DNA of 27,589 nt from Bacilli bacterium. GTDB taxonomy: Bacteria > Bacillota_I > Bacilli_A > RF39 > UBA660. Position numbers and translations under genes: made by a program. The stretch is from NCBI GenBank assembly GCA_900772415.1, contig CAAHEC010000016.1, forward strand, positions 1-27,589, written 5' to 3'. Each line of letters opens with the position of its first letter. Position 1 is the first letter of the stretch. The notes below the pieces were generated by a model, which saw only the letters and a program-made list of their open reading frames with translations, did not search any database and was not told the origin of the DNA. This document shows positions 1-7,700 of this stretch, piece by piece.

Positions 1-198
1 TTATTTATTACTATTATTAGTTAAAATAAATCCTATTAAACCTACTATTACAATAAGCATACCTATAATAATTATACCACCATTACCATGTTTACCAGAA
101 AAAGCTTCTTTTACAACTGATGCAGTATACAAATATCCGTAATACTTTATAGATAATTTATCAAATAAATCAACAACGTTTTCTATATTTTGTTCCAT
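1..198 (-). CDS. Small single-pass membrane protein, unknown
   Basis: The product is a 65-aa protein that I do not recognise. Residues 1-30 are polar and probably cytoplasmic, a glycine-rich stretch (KHGNGG) follows, and residues 41-60 form one strong hydrophobic segment (IIIIGMLIVIVGLIGFILT) before a short polar tail. The ATG is well placed behind a GGAGG site (205-209). The stop is the first codon of the window, so the gene is complete. It lies 27 bp after the 7-TM gene and is probably co-transcribed with it and with the AMP-binding enzyme. It is not an acyl carrier protein, because no Asp-Ser-Leu phosphopantetheine motif is present. It could be a small partner or regulator of the 7-TM protein, but that is inference from position only. 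Confidence 0.6.
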   Translation of the reverse strand: MEQNIENVVDLFDKLSIKYYGYLYTASVVKEAFSGKHGNGGIIIIGMLIVIVGLIGFILTNNSNK

Positions 199-225
199 TT
201 TATTCCTCCATAAAAAAGAAAAGTA

Positions 226-891
226 TTACTTCTTTTCCTTTTCTAATTTTAATATTACTTCGTTATTTAATGTTGTAAAATACATTATAAATGTTACAAA
301 AGTTGCCACGGAAGTAATCAATAATAATCCTGGATATGTAGATTGAATTATCATAGCTACCGCACCTAACGTTGTTAAAATAAATAAAGATGAATATCTA
401 GAGGCTACCTTTTTATTTATATTGAAAAACATTAGTAATAAACAATAAATAATAAAAGCTAGTGACAATCCATAAACCAAACTTACCCCTGGTCCATATG
501 TATATCTTATTTCACCTTTATTTACCAGATAAATTGGCAAAATCATTACAGCAATACATGATAAAATATAAATTATACTAAAAATTATTTTTTCATATTT
601 TATTCTATTTATTTTAGTCTCTGATATATTTGATATATATTTAGTAAATAACATAATCCACGTAATTAAATATACTAAATAAAATTTTAAAATAAATTTA
701 CTTAAGATTGGCATTTTTGTTATATTAAATGCTGCAAAGCTACATAATAGTTCCGTAACCAAACCAATAAAATTAACCAATATTAATAATTTTAGAGTTT
801 TATTTTTTATCCGTTTACTTTTAAAATAAAGAACAATAAGTAAAATACTATAAAATAAGCTTATTACTGGAAAAAATATTCCACTACCCAT
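226..891 (-). CDS. 7-TM membrane protein, resembles the sensor half of a signalling protein without its output domain
   Basis: This 221-aa protein is almost wholly hydrophobic, with about seven membrane helices (near 5-23, 33-55, 66-86, 103-125, 137-160, 169-186 and 188-206). It ends in a short charged tail (KLEKEKK). The layout resembles the N-terminal 7-TM input module found in Firmicute histidine kinases and GGDEF proteins, where the last helix runs into a coiled linker and a catalytic domain. Here the chain stops just after the linker would begin, and the next gene encodes no kinase or cyclase domain. The start has a good GAGGTG site 6-7 nt upstream. The gene lies 65 bp after the AMP-binding enzyme gene. 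It may be a stand-alone receptor or a genuinely truncated sensor. The family assignment is by pattern only. Confidence 0.6.
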   Translation of the reverse strand: MGSGIFFPVISLFYSILLIVLYFKSKRIKNKTLKLLILVNFIGLVTELLCSFAAFNITKMPILSKFILKFYLVYLITWIMLFTKYISNISETKINRIKYEKIIFSIIYILSCIAVMILPIYLVNKGEIRYTYGPGVSLVYGLSLAFIIYCLLLMFFNINKKVASRYSSLFILTTLGAVAMIIQSTYPGLLLITSVATFVTFIMYFTTLNNEVILKLEKEKK

Positions 892-956
892 TTAATATCA
901 CCTCTAATAAAATAATATAATATTTTTTTTAATTAATAAATATTTTTTTAATTAAT

Positions 957-2849
957 TTACATATTTTTTACATATGTTTTTTTATTAGAAATATCATCTA
1001 CAAAGTTATACTCAACTCTGCAATTATTAAAATCGCACTCATATAATATTCCATTATCAATATTAATGTATCCATCTCTTTCTAAAGATAATTCTTTATT
1101 GTCTCGCTTTCCGCTTTTTGAAATAGGAAAATCGTCCCTTATTTTGATTCCGATAGGAACACTAAAACTAGGTAACTTTTGTTTAAATTCATCTATTATT
1201 CTAGAAATAGCCTCATATTTATTGTCAGTAAATTCCTTAGTAAATTGTAAGTGAATAACTGGTTTGCTATATCCATTATTATTAATATCTATTCCAACAG
1301 CCTCACAATCCATTATAAAAGGATATTGTTTTGCTATTTCTTCTATTTCAAATAAATACTGTTTAAAATCGTCACCATTTTCATCTTTTTCAATTATAAA
1401 ATCATTTTTTCTACCACGATATGTTACAAAACCATCTTTATCAACATATCCTATATCACCAGTTTTATAAAACTTCTCTTGATCAACATAAAAGAAACTA
1501 TTTTTTGTTTTTTCATCATCATTTAAATAACCTAGCATCATCATTGGCGTACTATAACAAATTTCTCCTGATTCATTATATTTTAATTCATTACCTTCTT
1601 CATCAATTATCATAGTATTAACTTGTGGTAATGGTACACCAGCAGTTCCAGCTTTATATGCTTGTCTTAATGTTGTTGTTGCACAAGCACCAACCTCTGT
1701 ACTACCAGCACCAGAAAATAATGGTCTTTTGCAGCCAAATTTTTTTAAATTATTATATATTTGTTCTTGTCTATAAACGGATGCCCCATCTCCACCTGCT
1801 ATAGGATGTGTCAAGCTAGATAAAGTATCTTTTTTTAATTTTGAATTGCCAACAGCTTCCCACATTTCATTTGAAATTATAGCAACACCTATTTTATGCT
1901 TATGATTTTTAAAGCTTTTACCTATTGTTTCTTTATCAAATACAGGATCTAAAATATTTATCATACCAACAAGTGGTGGTAGTAAGAAATTATTATTTAC
2001 TCCCGTTGAAAAATTAATTGGAACCTTATGAAGACTTGCTGTATTTTCATCAGTGCCCAAATCCGCTAACTCATGATTTCTAGCCATATAAGTTATGGAA
2101 TCTATTGGTAAATTTATACCCTTTGCTTTTGCCGTGGTACCGGATGAGTATACGGTTAAGTATTTTAGTTCCTTATCATAAGGTTCAGGCTTAATATCAG
2201 GCAAAGTTTCACATTCTTTTATTGCATCATTGTAATAAGATATATCTAAATTATACTCATCTTTTAATTTATCAAATTTTTTCTTATTTTTTATTCTTTG
2301 AGCCATTGTAAATGTCCTCATAGCTAACGGAAATGAATTTGTAAATGGTATTACAATTATTTTCTTGCTTTTCATTTCAGGTAGTTTTAAAGCTTCTGAA
2401 AAAATATCATAAAACACATCTAATATAATGAAAACATCAAAATCAGCTTGTTTTACAGAGTCTAATATAAGTTCATCAGGATAAGTAATATTAATTAAAT
2501 TAGCCCCAGCTCCTAATTTACTTAAAGCCATTAAAGTATAAAAAGCTTCAGGAACACCAATACTACCAAGTAAGATTTGATCACGTTTTTTAACCCCGTA
2601 TTTTTTCAATACCTTTGCTAATTTATCACTTTCTTTAATAACATCTCTTCTTGTTATTATTCTATTATAATACTCTATTCCGGCTTTATCTAAAAAATTT
2701 TTATTAGCCTTTAAATAATATTGATAATAAGTTAAATTTATATCTTCAATCTTTGATGCACCTGGCGGATAAAACTTTAACCAAGGTCTATCTTTTGAAG
2801 CATACCCAGTTAAATTTTTATTTTCTTCGCTTAAATAATAATTGTCCAT
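957..2849 (-). CDS. AMP-binding (ANL superfamily) acyl/amino-acyl activating enzyme
   Basis: The 630-aa protein carries the expected adenylation motifs. These are the phosphate-binding loop SSGTTAKAKG (about residues 236-245), a GSTEVGA motif in the middle, YKTGDIGYVDKDG followed by YRGRKNDFI, and the C-terminal catalytic lysine motif PISKSGKRDNKEL. It should convert a carboxylic acid to an acyl-AMP and pass it to CoA or a carrier thiol. The substrate cannot be told from sequence. It looks complete; after the A10 lysine there is an extra tail of about 45 residues. No carrier protein is visible nearby. Its promoter is followed by a leader of about 120-130 nt with a terminator hairpin, which suggests attenuation. 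It heads a unit with the 7-TM and 65-aa membrane proteins. An ordinary fatty acyl-CoA ligase is possible, but the N-terminal region is unlike FadD as I know it. Confidence 0.85.
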   Translation of the reverse strand: MDNYYLSEENKNLTGYASKDRPWLKFYPPGASKIEDINLTYYQYYLKANKNFLDKAGIEYYNRIITRRDVIKESDKLAKVLKKYGVKKRDQILLGSIGVPEAFYTLMALSKLGAGANLINITYPDELILDSVKQADFDVFIILDVFYDIFSEALKLPEMKSKKIIVIPFTNSFPLAMRTFTMAQRIKNKKKFDKLKDEYNLDISYYNDAIKECETLPDIKPEPYDKELKYLTVYSSGTTAKAKGINLPIDSITYMARNHELADLGTDENTASLHKVPINFSTGVNNNFLLPPLVGMINILDPVFDKETIGKSFKNHKHKIGVAIISNEMWEAVGNSKLKKDTLSSLTHPIAGGDGASVYRQEQIYNNLKKFGCKRPLFSGAGSTEVGACATTTLRQAYKAGTAGVPLPQVNTMIIDEEGNELKYNESGEICYSTPMMMLGYLNDDEKTKNSFFYVDQEKFYKTGDIGYVDKDGFVTYRGRKNDFIIEKDENGDDFKQYLFEIEEIAKQYPFIMDCEAVGIDINNNGYSKPVIHLQFTKEFTDNKYEAISRIIDEFKQKLPSFSVPIGIKIRDDFPISKSGKRDNKELSLERDGYINIDNGILYECDFNNCRVEYNFVDDISNKKTYVKNM

Positions 2850-2884
2850 TTTAATATCCTCCTATAGACTTCATTTTATTTTTA

Positions 2885-2922
2885 GAAACAAAAAGATCTT
2901 GACTTGCAAACAAGACCTTTTT
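2885..2922 (-). terminator. Terminator-like hairpin in the leader of the AMP-binding gene
   Basis: A 12-bp stem (2890-2901 with 2911-2922, one G-U pair in the minus-strand RNA) closes a 9-nt loop. On the minus strand it is followed by a T-rich run (TTTTTGTTTCT). It lies between a promoter and the ribosome site of the AMP-binding gene, so it could act as an attenuator. A second, upstream stem of 6 bp (2926-2931 with 2950-2955) precedes it. Confidence 0.6.
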
Positions 2923-2979
2923 ATCTGCTTGCTAAATAATGTTTCTATACAAGCAAACATCATAAAAACTATGAATGCT

Positions 2980-3007
2980 ATACTAACATAATTATCTTTT
3001 TTGTCAA
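2980..3007 (-). promoter_or_regulatory. Probable sigma-A promoter for the AMP-binding gene
   Basis: A perfect -35 TTGACA (3002-3007) is separated by 16 nt from TAGTAT (2980-2985) on the minus strand. It sits directly after the stop codon of the MYG1-like gene, and it places the terminator hairpin inside the transcribed leader. Confidence 0.55.
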
Positions 3008-3016
3008 GTCTTTATT

Positions 3017-3958
3017 TCATTTATCTACTGATATATTAGCTATTTTAATAGCATCTTCATAAGTTTTGCAAGCACATATAAAAAGGTTTTTATGACAAAA
3101 AGTAATTGTTTTAACACCACTTATTTTCTGAAGTTCTTCATTTTCTTTACCAGCCCATGCCTTAGGAAAAGGTTTTTTAACTTCAAAACTCCCTTGTTCC
3201 TTAGGTGTTCCAACTACGTTGTATCCTCCTCTTTTAGAAGGAAAAACTGCATATAATATATTTCTTGCCTTAATATTATTAGACGTTAAAACAATATCCT
3301 TCCACGGCATATAACAATCAAGTATTAAAATGCCGTTATGACTTTTATTTATTTTTTCTTCAACTATACTTCTAGCTTTCTCCTTTGCAAGCATTTTTCT
3401 TATCATATTATTAAATATTGTATTCAAAAATAACAATGCTTCTAAAAAACATTCTTCATTCTTGTTATTCTCATTCCAAACGGGATTAAAATTTCCAATC
3501 AAACTTGGAATAGTTTGCATTTTTATTTCAGGTTCGCTTTCAAGAGCTTGACCATTATCATCTCTATCAATATCCATAATTAAATTTTTATCAATAGATT
3601 CAAAGAAAGTTTTTTTATCTTTTATATCAAATTGATTTATTATATCCATTCCAAATGTTTTCCATACTAGCCCCGCCGATGCATACTTTATACCATTTGG
3701 CCTTATAAGATTAAAATCAATGGCATGGTGATCAAACTTACCAAAACCAACATCATATACAAAAGCATTTTTATTTGTAACTTTACTTGTTCTATAAATG
3801 TTCATATTACCAAATTTATTTAGTAATATGATACTTGCCATAATTTCGTCAGCATGAAATGTTCCGTCATGAGTTATAAAGTTAGCTTTTTTTTCATCAT
3901 CAACTATTTTTATCTTTATATTGCTTCCATTTATGTTTTTTAATATAATTTTCTTCAT
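3017..3958 (-). CDS. MYG1/UPF0160 family DHH-like metal-dependent hydrolase
   Basis: The protein is 313 aa. The N-terminal half has the MYG1 signature: THDGTFHADE (H30, D31, H35, D37), then a VYDVG segment with D69, then KFDHH (D76, H77, H78). These residues form the presumed metal site that MYG1 shares with DHH phosphoesterases. Eukaryotic MYG1 is a nuclease of nucleus and mitochondria; the role of bacterial members is not established to my knowledge. The length fits bacterial family members. The gene follows the unknown 92-aa gene by 16 bp, so the two are probably co-transcribed. No good Shine-Dalgarno precedes the chosen ATG, but the N-terminal extension is short and no better start is visible. 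A second DHH-type enzyme (NrnA-like) lies 1.1 kb away in another transcription unit. Confidence 0.85.
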   Translation of the reverse strand: MKKIILKNINGSNIKIKIVDDEKKANFITHDGTFHADEIMASIILLNKFGNMNIYRTSKVTNKNAFVYDVGFGKFDHHAIDFNLIRPNGIKYASAGLVWKTFGMDIINQFDIKDKKTFFESIDKNLIMDIDRDDNGQALESEPEIKMQTIPSLIGNFNPVWNENNKNEECFLEALLFLNTIFNNMIRKMLAKEKARSIVEEKINKSHNGILILDCYMPWKDIVLTSNNIKARNILYAVFPSKRGGYNVVGTPKEQGSFEVKKPFPKAWAGKENEELQKISGVKTITFCHKNLFICACKTYEDAIKIANISVDK

Positions 3959-3974
3959 ATTATACGCTTCTTTC

Positions 3975-4253
3975 CTATTTGTTAGTATTATTATAATAAT
4001 TTAGTTCTGATAGCCTTAATGATATTTCTTCCAAATCTCTTGCATTTGTTTCGTAATTTAATATTTCTTCTATTTCAAATATTAAACTATTTAAAGATGA
4101 ATATTTTTTATAATCTATATCATATCTTTTTAATACCTCTATTTGGTTATCACTTAAATAGATACCATTTCCCCTCATTTTTATCATACTCTTATCATCA
4201 TATATGTCACTTGTAAGCTTATTTATATCCAAATTTTGTTCATTTATTTTCAT
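3975..4253 (-). CDS. Conserved-looking small protein of unknown function
   Basis: The product is a 92-aa, mostly helical, acidic protein with no signal peptide or membrane segment, so it is probably cytoplasmic. It contains a segment (IYLSDNQIEVLKRYDIDY) that reads like a helix-loop-helix followed by a second helical pair rich in Glu and Leu. I do not recognise the family. Its ATG overlaps the TAA of the upstream membrane protein gene by one base (TAATG), so translation is probably coupled. It precedes the MYG1-like gene by 16 bp. Membership of the same operon is clear, but the function is not. Confidence 0.7.
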   Translation of the reverse strand: MKINEQNLDINKLTSDIYDDKSMIKMRGNGIYLSDNQIEVLKRYDIDYKKYSSLNSLIFEIEEILNYETNARDLEEISLRLSELNYYNNTNK

Positions 4254-5047
4254 TACGTTCTCCTCAAAATTTTATCTTTTGAAAATGATTTTTTATTTTC
4301 TAAATTATATGCGAGCATATATACTAAGTACGCTCCAAACGTCATAGTACTTACAAATACTAAAAGATTTGCAAACCATCCAAACCTTTCCGATATATCT
4401 CTAAATATAATTACTGGACTTACACTAGGCCCTAAATAAAAGGCATTCATTGTTCCCTTAGTTACGTTTTTTAAAAACACATTAAGAGTAAGAGCAATAG
4501 AACAAAGTATTACATAAACTTTAGTTGATGTTATAAAGTCTTTTTTATTTTTTAGGCATCTACCCGATAATGCTATATAAATTCCAAGAAACATTAAAAT
4601 TCCATGCCATAAAAAACCATGAAGCATCATTAAAAGATAAGGCCTTAAAAGTGAAGATGGCTCAAAGAAGGTAACAAAGGCACCAAGTAAGTTATAAGAT
4701 ACCATAAAGTTATACATTCCTTCTTCTACCTTTTTATTTTTTACAAAAGGAATTATTAGACATATATACATCGGAATATCGCAAAGTTGGAATGGAAAAA
4801 CACTAAAATCATAATTACCATTATTGACTATAAAATAATAGAATAGTTCTTTATAAACTTCTATTACAAGTAAAAAAATTCCAATGAAAAATAGTATTTT
4901 TTTATTTTTTCTATCACTTATGTTCCTTAGTTTGTTTGCAATTAAAAAGGATAGTAATATACTTAATACAAAAAATGATAAATGAAACAATCCATAAGAC
5001 CTTGGAGGTACAATTTTTATTGCTGTAAATTCTAAAAATTTCTTCAT
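4253..5047 (-). CDS. YwaF/TMEM164-like integral membrane protein
   Basis: This 264-aa protein has about seven hydrophobic helices. The order of features matches the YwaF (TIGR02206) family, which is related to animal TMEM164. These are an N-terminal HLSFF helix, a conserved region around FPFQLCDIPMYICLI in helix 3, and a region around LMMLHGFLWHGILMFLG in the middle with paired histidines. Human TMEM164 acts in acyl transfer on ether lipids; the bacterial function is unproven. The gene starts after the NrnA terminator and ends in a TAATG overlap with the 92-aa gene. An ATG seven bases upstream of the chosen start is out of frame, and the AGGAG site at the end of the leader serves the chosen start. 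Confidence 0.7.
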   Translation of the reverse strand: MKKFLEFTAIKIVPPRSYGLFHLSFFVLSILLSFLIANKLRNISDRKNKKILFFIGIFLLVIEVYKELFYYFIVNNGNYDFSVFPFQLCDIPMYICLIIPFVKNKKVEEGMYNFMVSYNLLGAFVTFFEPSSLLRPYLLMMLHGFLWHGILMFLGIYIALSGRCLKNKKDFITSTKVYVILCSIALTLNVFLKNVTKGTMNAFYLGPSVSPVIIFRDISERFGWFANLLVFVSTMTFGAYLVYMLAYNLENKKSFSKDKILRRT

Positions 5048-5084
5048 ACTTCATTTACTCCTATACTAAGATAATAGCACATTT

Positions 5085-5115
5085 TAAAAAACAAAAAAAG
5101 GCTAACAAGAGCCTT
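5085..5115 (-). terminator. Rho-independent terminator of the ackA-nrnA unit
   Basis: The stem AAGGCT/AGCCTT (5098-5103 with 5110-5115) is followed on the minus strand by a long T run broken by one G. The hairpin contains the TAG stop codon of the nrnA-like gene. Confidence 0.8.
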
Positions 5116-6058
5116 CTTTGTATTCTTTACATAATAGGTCTAATTTATCTATTATCTCATCCGCTTCACTAAAGCTATGGAGCTTAGCTCCACAAGCATA
5201 TACATGTCCACCACCATTATATTGTTCAAATAACTTATTTATTTTAACTCCGCGACTCCTTGCTGATGTTCTAATGACATTATTTTTTTTATCTTCGGTG
5301 AATATAACCCAGCAAATTAAATTATCAATAAAATTATAATTATTCATAATACTTCCTATACTTGCCGAATCAACGCCATATTTCTTCAAATCTGAATCAT
5401 TTATCTTAACGTATCCTAATCCATTTTTTGTTATAAACATATTAAGCGATATAAAACCTTCAAGTCTAACTTCAGACATAGATCTTTTATATAGTATTTC
5501 ATATAATTCATTTGGTTTTATATGCTCTTTTTTTACTAAATTAAGTATTGTATCATATGTTTCGGTTTTATTAGCTCCAAATAAAAATCTATTAGTATCC
5601 GCAACTATTCCCATAAATATGTTTTGTGCAGCATGCTTAGGCATTTTTAACTTACATTTATAACACCATCTAGCAATCATTTCAGAGGCACTAGATGCAT
5701 CTATATCAATTATTTCATAAGATGAAAATTTATCTATTTCAGGATGATGATCAATCTTTACCACATCTTTAAATCTATAAAAGTCAACTCCATCTAATCT
5801 CTTAATATCAGGTATATCAACAGCGATTAAAAGTGCATCCTGATACATGTCATCAGTTATTTTATCATGGCTTCCAAAAAATTTAAATCTAGATATCGAA
5901 CTACCTGCTACATAAACTTGTTTTTCCTTAAAATTTTCTAATATAATTTCTTTTAATGCAAAACTTGATCCTAAAGCATCCGGATCTCCTCCTATATGTC
6001 TTGCAATGATTATTTTATTATATTTCTTAATTAAATTTAGTATTTTTTCTTCCATCAA
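5102..6058 (-). CDS. nrnA: DHH/DHHA1 phosphoesterase, NrnA-like nanoRNase / pAp phosphatase
   Basis: The protein is 318 aa. The DHH domain has ARHIGGDPDALG (H21, D25, D27), D81 in VDIPD, the DHH triad (D103-H105) and D154 in GIVADTNRF. The DHHA1 domain near the C-terminus has the substrate-binding GGGH (282-285). NrnA enzymes degrade 2-5 nt RNA fragments and hydrolyse 3'-phosphoadenosine 5'-phosphate to AMP in the cytoplasm. All metal-binding residues are present. The gene follows ackA by 13 bp and is probably co-transcribed with it. It ends in a terminator that overlaps its own stop codon. A related alternative is a c-di-AMP/pApA phosphodiesterase of the GdpP/Pde2 type. The protein lacks the membrane and GGDEF parts of GdpP; a Pde2-like role cannot be excluded. 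Confidence 0.9.
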   Translation of the reverse strand: MMEEKILNLIKKYNKIIIARHIGGDPDALGSSFALKEIILENFKEKQVYVAGSSISRFKFFGSHDKITDDMYQDALLIAVDIPDIKRLDGVDFYRFKDVVKIDHHPEIDKFSSYEIIDIDASSASEMIARWCYKCKLKMPKHAAQNIFMGIVADTNRFLFGANKTETYDTILNLVKKEHIKPNELYEILYKRSMSEVRLEGFISLNMFITKNGLGYVKINDSDLKKYGVDSASIGSIMNNYNFIDNLICWVIFTEDKKNNVIRTSARSRGVKINKLFEQYNGGGHVYACGAKLHSFSEADEIIDKLDLLCKEYKEGSC

Positions 6059-6071
6059 TAAACCCTACAAA

Positions 6072-7247
6072 TTAAATTAAATTCATTGTATCTCTGGCAA
6101 TCATAAGTTCTTCATCAGTAGGAATAACGTAACAAGCCACTTTAGAGTCTTTAGTAGAAATAAGTTTTTCTTTTCCTCTTACATTATTAGCCTCTTCATC
6201 TATGTATATTCCTAAAACACCAAGTTCCTTTATGATTTCACGTCTTGTGCTAATAGAATTTTCACCAACTCCAGCAGTAAAGCAAATTGCATCACAACCA
6301 CCTAATTCAACGTAATATTTAGCTATATAATCAACTATTCTTCTAACATACATCTTTTGTGCTAGTATACAGTTCTTATCATTTTCCTTTATTCCATCTT
6401 CAATATCTCTAGAATCACTTGATTTTCTACTTATTGCTAAAAGGCCACTTTCTTTGTTTATAACGTTGTCTATATCTTTAGCACTCATATTAGTTTTTTC
6501 CATTACATAAGGAATAATACTAGCATCAATATCACCACATCTTGTACCCATTATTAAACCGGCATTTGGGGTAAGCCCCATACTTGTATTAACACACTTA
6601 CCATTTAAAATAGCACTAATAGATGCTCCATTACCTATATGACAAGTAATTAACTTAGTATTAGTTCTTCCTAATATTTCATTCATTCTTTGTGATACAA
6701 ACTTATGAGATGTACCATGAGCTCCATATCTTCTTACTTTTAAGTCAGTATACCATTTAATTGGAAGGGCATACAAAAAGTTTTCTTCTTTAATAGTTTG
6801 ATGAAAAGCAGTATCAAAAACTGCAGTTTGTAAAGCTTTAGGAAATACTTTTTTTGCAGCTTTAATTCCAACTATAGCTGCTGGATTATGAAGTGGAGCA
6901 AGGGACGATAATTCATCTATTTTATTTAAAACATCATCATCAATTACAACAGTCTTATCAAAATAATCACCACCTTGAACGATACGGTGACCAATACCTT
7001 TTATCTCATCTAAGGAATTAGCCACATTATTAATTTTTAATTCCTCAACTAAAGCCTCGAAAGCTTCGGCATGATTATTTAACTCTACTTCCTTTTTTAT
7101 TTTTTCTCCATTAATTTTTATAGTATAAAAGCTATTTCCTATACCTATCCTTTCCATTAAACCAGATATTAAAACCTTTTCTTTTGGCATTTCATATAAC
7201 TGGAACTTAAGAGATGAAGATCCAGCATTAACAGCTAATATTTTCAT
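6072..7247 (-). CDS. ackA: Acetate kinase
   Basis: The 391-aa length is typical of the family. The N-terminal signature VNAGSSSLKFQ (N7) is intact. So are HRIVQGG (R88), the catalytic region AVFDTAFH (D145), YGAHGTSH (H177), the nucleotide-binding CHIGNGAS and TSMGLTPNAGLIMGTRCGDID (R236). The enzyme interconverts acetyl phosphate plus ADP with acetate plus ATP, and in a fermenter provides ATP by substrate-level phosphorylation. Its usual partner phosphotransacetylase (pta) is not in this window. The start has an AGGAGTG site 7 nt upstream and a clear sigma-A promoter. The neighbour nrnA follows after 13 bp. Acetyl phosphate and pAp/nanoRNA turnover are not obviously linked, so the pairing may simply be operon packing. 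Confidence 0.97.
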   Translation of the reverse strand: MKILAVNAGSSSLKFQLYEMPKEKVLISGLMERIGIGNSFYTIKINGEKIKKEVELNNHAEAFEALVEELKINNVANSLDEIKGIGHRIVQGGDYFDKTVVIDDDVLNKIDELSSLAPLHNPAAIVGIKAAKKVFPKALQTAVFDTAFHQTIKEENFLYALPIKWYTDLKVRRYGAHGTSHKFVSQRMNEILGRTNTKLITCHIGNGASISAILNGKCVNTSMGLTPNAGLIMGTRCGDIDASIIPYVMEKTNMSAKDIDNVINKESGLLAISRKSSDSRDIEDGIKENDKNCILAQKMYVRRIVDYIAKYYVELGGCDAICFTAGVGENSISTRREIIKELGVLGIYIDEEANNVRGKEKLISTKDSKVACYVIPTDEELMIARDTMNLI

Positions 7248-7268
7248 AAAATCACACTCCTGTTAATA

Positions 7269-7296
7269 ATTATACAACAAAAAGTGGTTATTTCAA
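7269..7296 (-). promoter_or_regulatory. Probable sigma-A promoter of ackA
   Basis: On the minus strand TTGAAA (7291-7296) is separated by 16 nt from TATAAT (7269-7274), about 20 bp before the start codon. The -35 lies right at the T tract of the upstream spore-protein terminator. Confidence 0.7.
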
Positions 7297-7326
7297 ACAA
7301 AAAGGTAGCAAAATATAGCTACCTTT
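7296..7326 (-). terminator. Terminator of the spore-protein gene
   Basis: A perfect 9-bp stem (7301-7309 with 7318-7326) has an 8-nt loop and is followed on the minus strand by TTTTTG and more T. It lies 22 bp beyond the stop codon of the small acid-soluble spore protein. Confidence 0.85.
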
Positions 7327-7348
7327 ATCATTTATATATTAATTTCAA

Positions 7349-7558
7349 TTACTTTTGAATGTTATAAGATCCACCTAATTGCGATTCACCCATTTTTACT
7401 AAACGTTTTGTAATTTCACCACCAACTGAACCATTAGCTCTTGCAGTAGTATCAGCACCTAAGCTAACACCAAGTTCATTAGCGATTTCGTATTTCATTT
7501 GATCTATAGCTTGTTTAGCTTGTGGAGCTACAAATTTATTATTGTTACTTGATTTCAT
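7349..7558 (-). CDS. Small acid-soluble spore protein, alpha/beta type
   Basis: This 69-aa protein has both hallmark regions of alpha/beta SASPs. The first is YEIANELGV, which contains the site cut by the germination protease GPR. The second is RANGSVGGEITKRLVKMGE, the DNA-binding helix segment. These proteins coat spore DNA, turn it to an A-like form, protect it from UV and heat, and serve as amino acid store at germination. The gene is monocistronic, with its own terminator and a sigma-G type promoter, which fits late forespore expression. The start ATG follows an excellent AGGAGGTG site (7566-7573). The usual length of the family is 60-75 aa. This gene is the best evidence that the host forms endospores. 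Confidence 0.96.
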   Translation of the reverse strand: MKSSNNNKFVAPQAKQAIDQMKYEIANELGVSLGADTTARANGSVGGEITKRLVKMGESQLGGSYNIQK

Positions 7559-7582
7559 GTGTTTTCACCTCCTGTACACTAA

Positions 7583-7611
7583 TAGAATGTGAAAATACTT
7601 CAATTTCATAC
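7583..7611 (-). promoter_or_regulatory. Sigma-G (forespore) promoter of the spore-protein gene
   Basis: On the minus strand GTATG (7607-7611) is followed after exactly 17 nt by CATTCTA (7583-7589). This matches the sigma-G/sigma-F consensus (GHATR, 17-18 nt, CATWHTA) and lies 25 bp before the start codon of a gene known to be sigma-G dependent in other spore formers. Confidence 0.75.
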
Positions 7612-7644
7612 AATTTTTTTCATGGTAATTTTTGTCAATTTTAA

Positions 7645-7678
7645 AATTTAAAAAAAGATATACTTTAAATATATCTTT
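7645..7678 (-). terminator. Terminator after the coiled-coil protein gene
   Basis: A 9-bp stem (7654-7662 with 7670-7678) with a 7-nt loop is followed on the minus strand by a T run. It closes the transcription unit that ends with the 284-aa gene. The stem is all A/T except one pair, so it is weak but well placed. Confidence 0.65.
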
Positions 7679-7700
7679 AGTTTATGCATTTATTCGATTA

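Noticed and set aside
1066..1615. Plus-strand open frames inside the AMP-binding gene
   Set aside because: They are antisense to strongly conserved adenylation motifs, have no ribosome sites and encode low-complexity peptides.
2850..3010. T-box, SAM, TPP or preQ1 riboswitch before the AMP-binding gene
   Set aside because: None of the conserved core sequences of these classes is present; only the promoter and hairpins can be supported.
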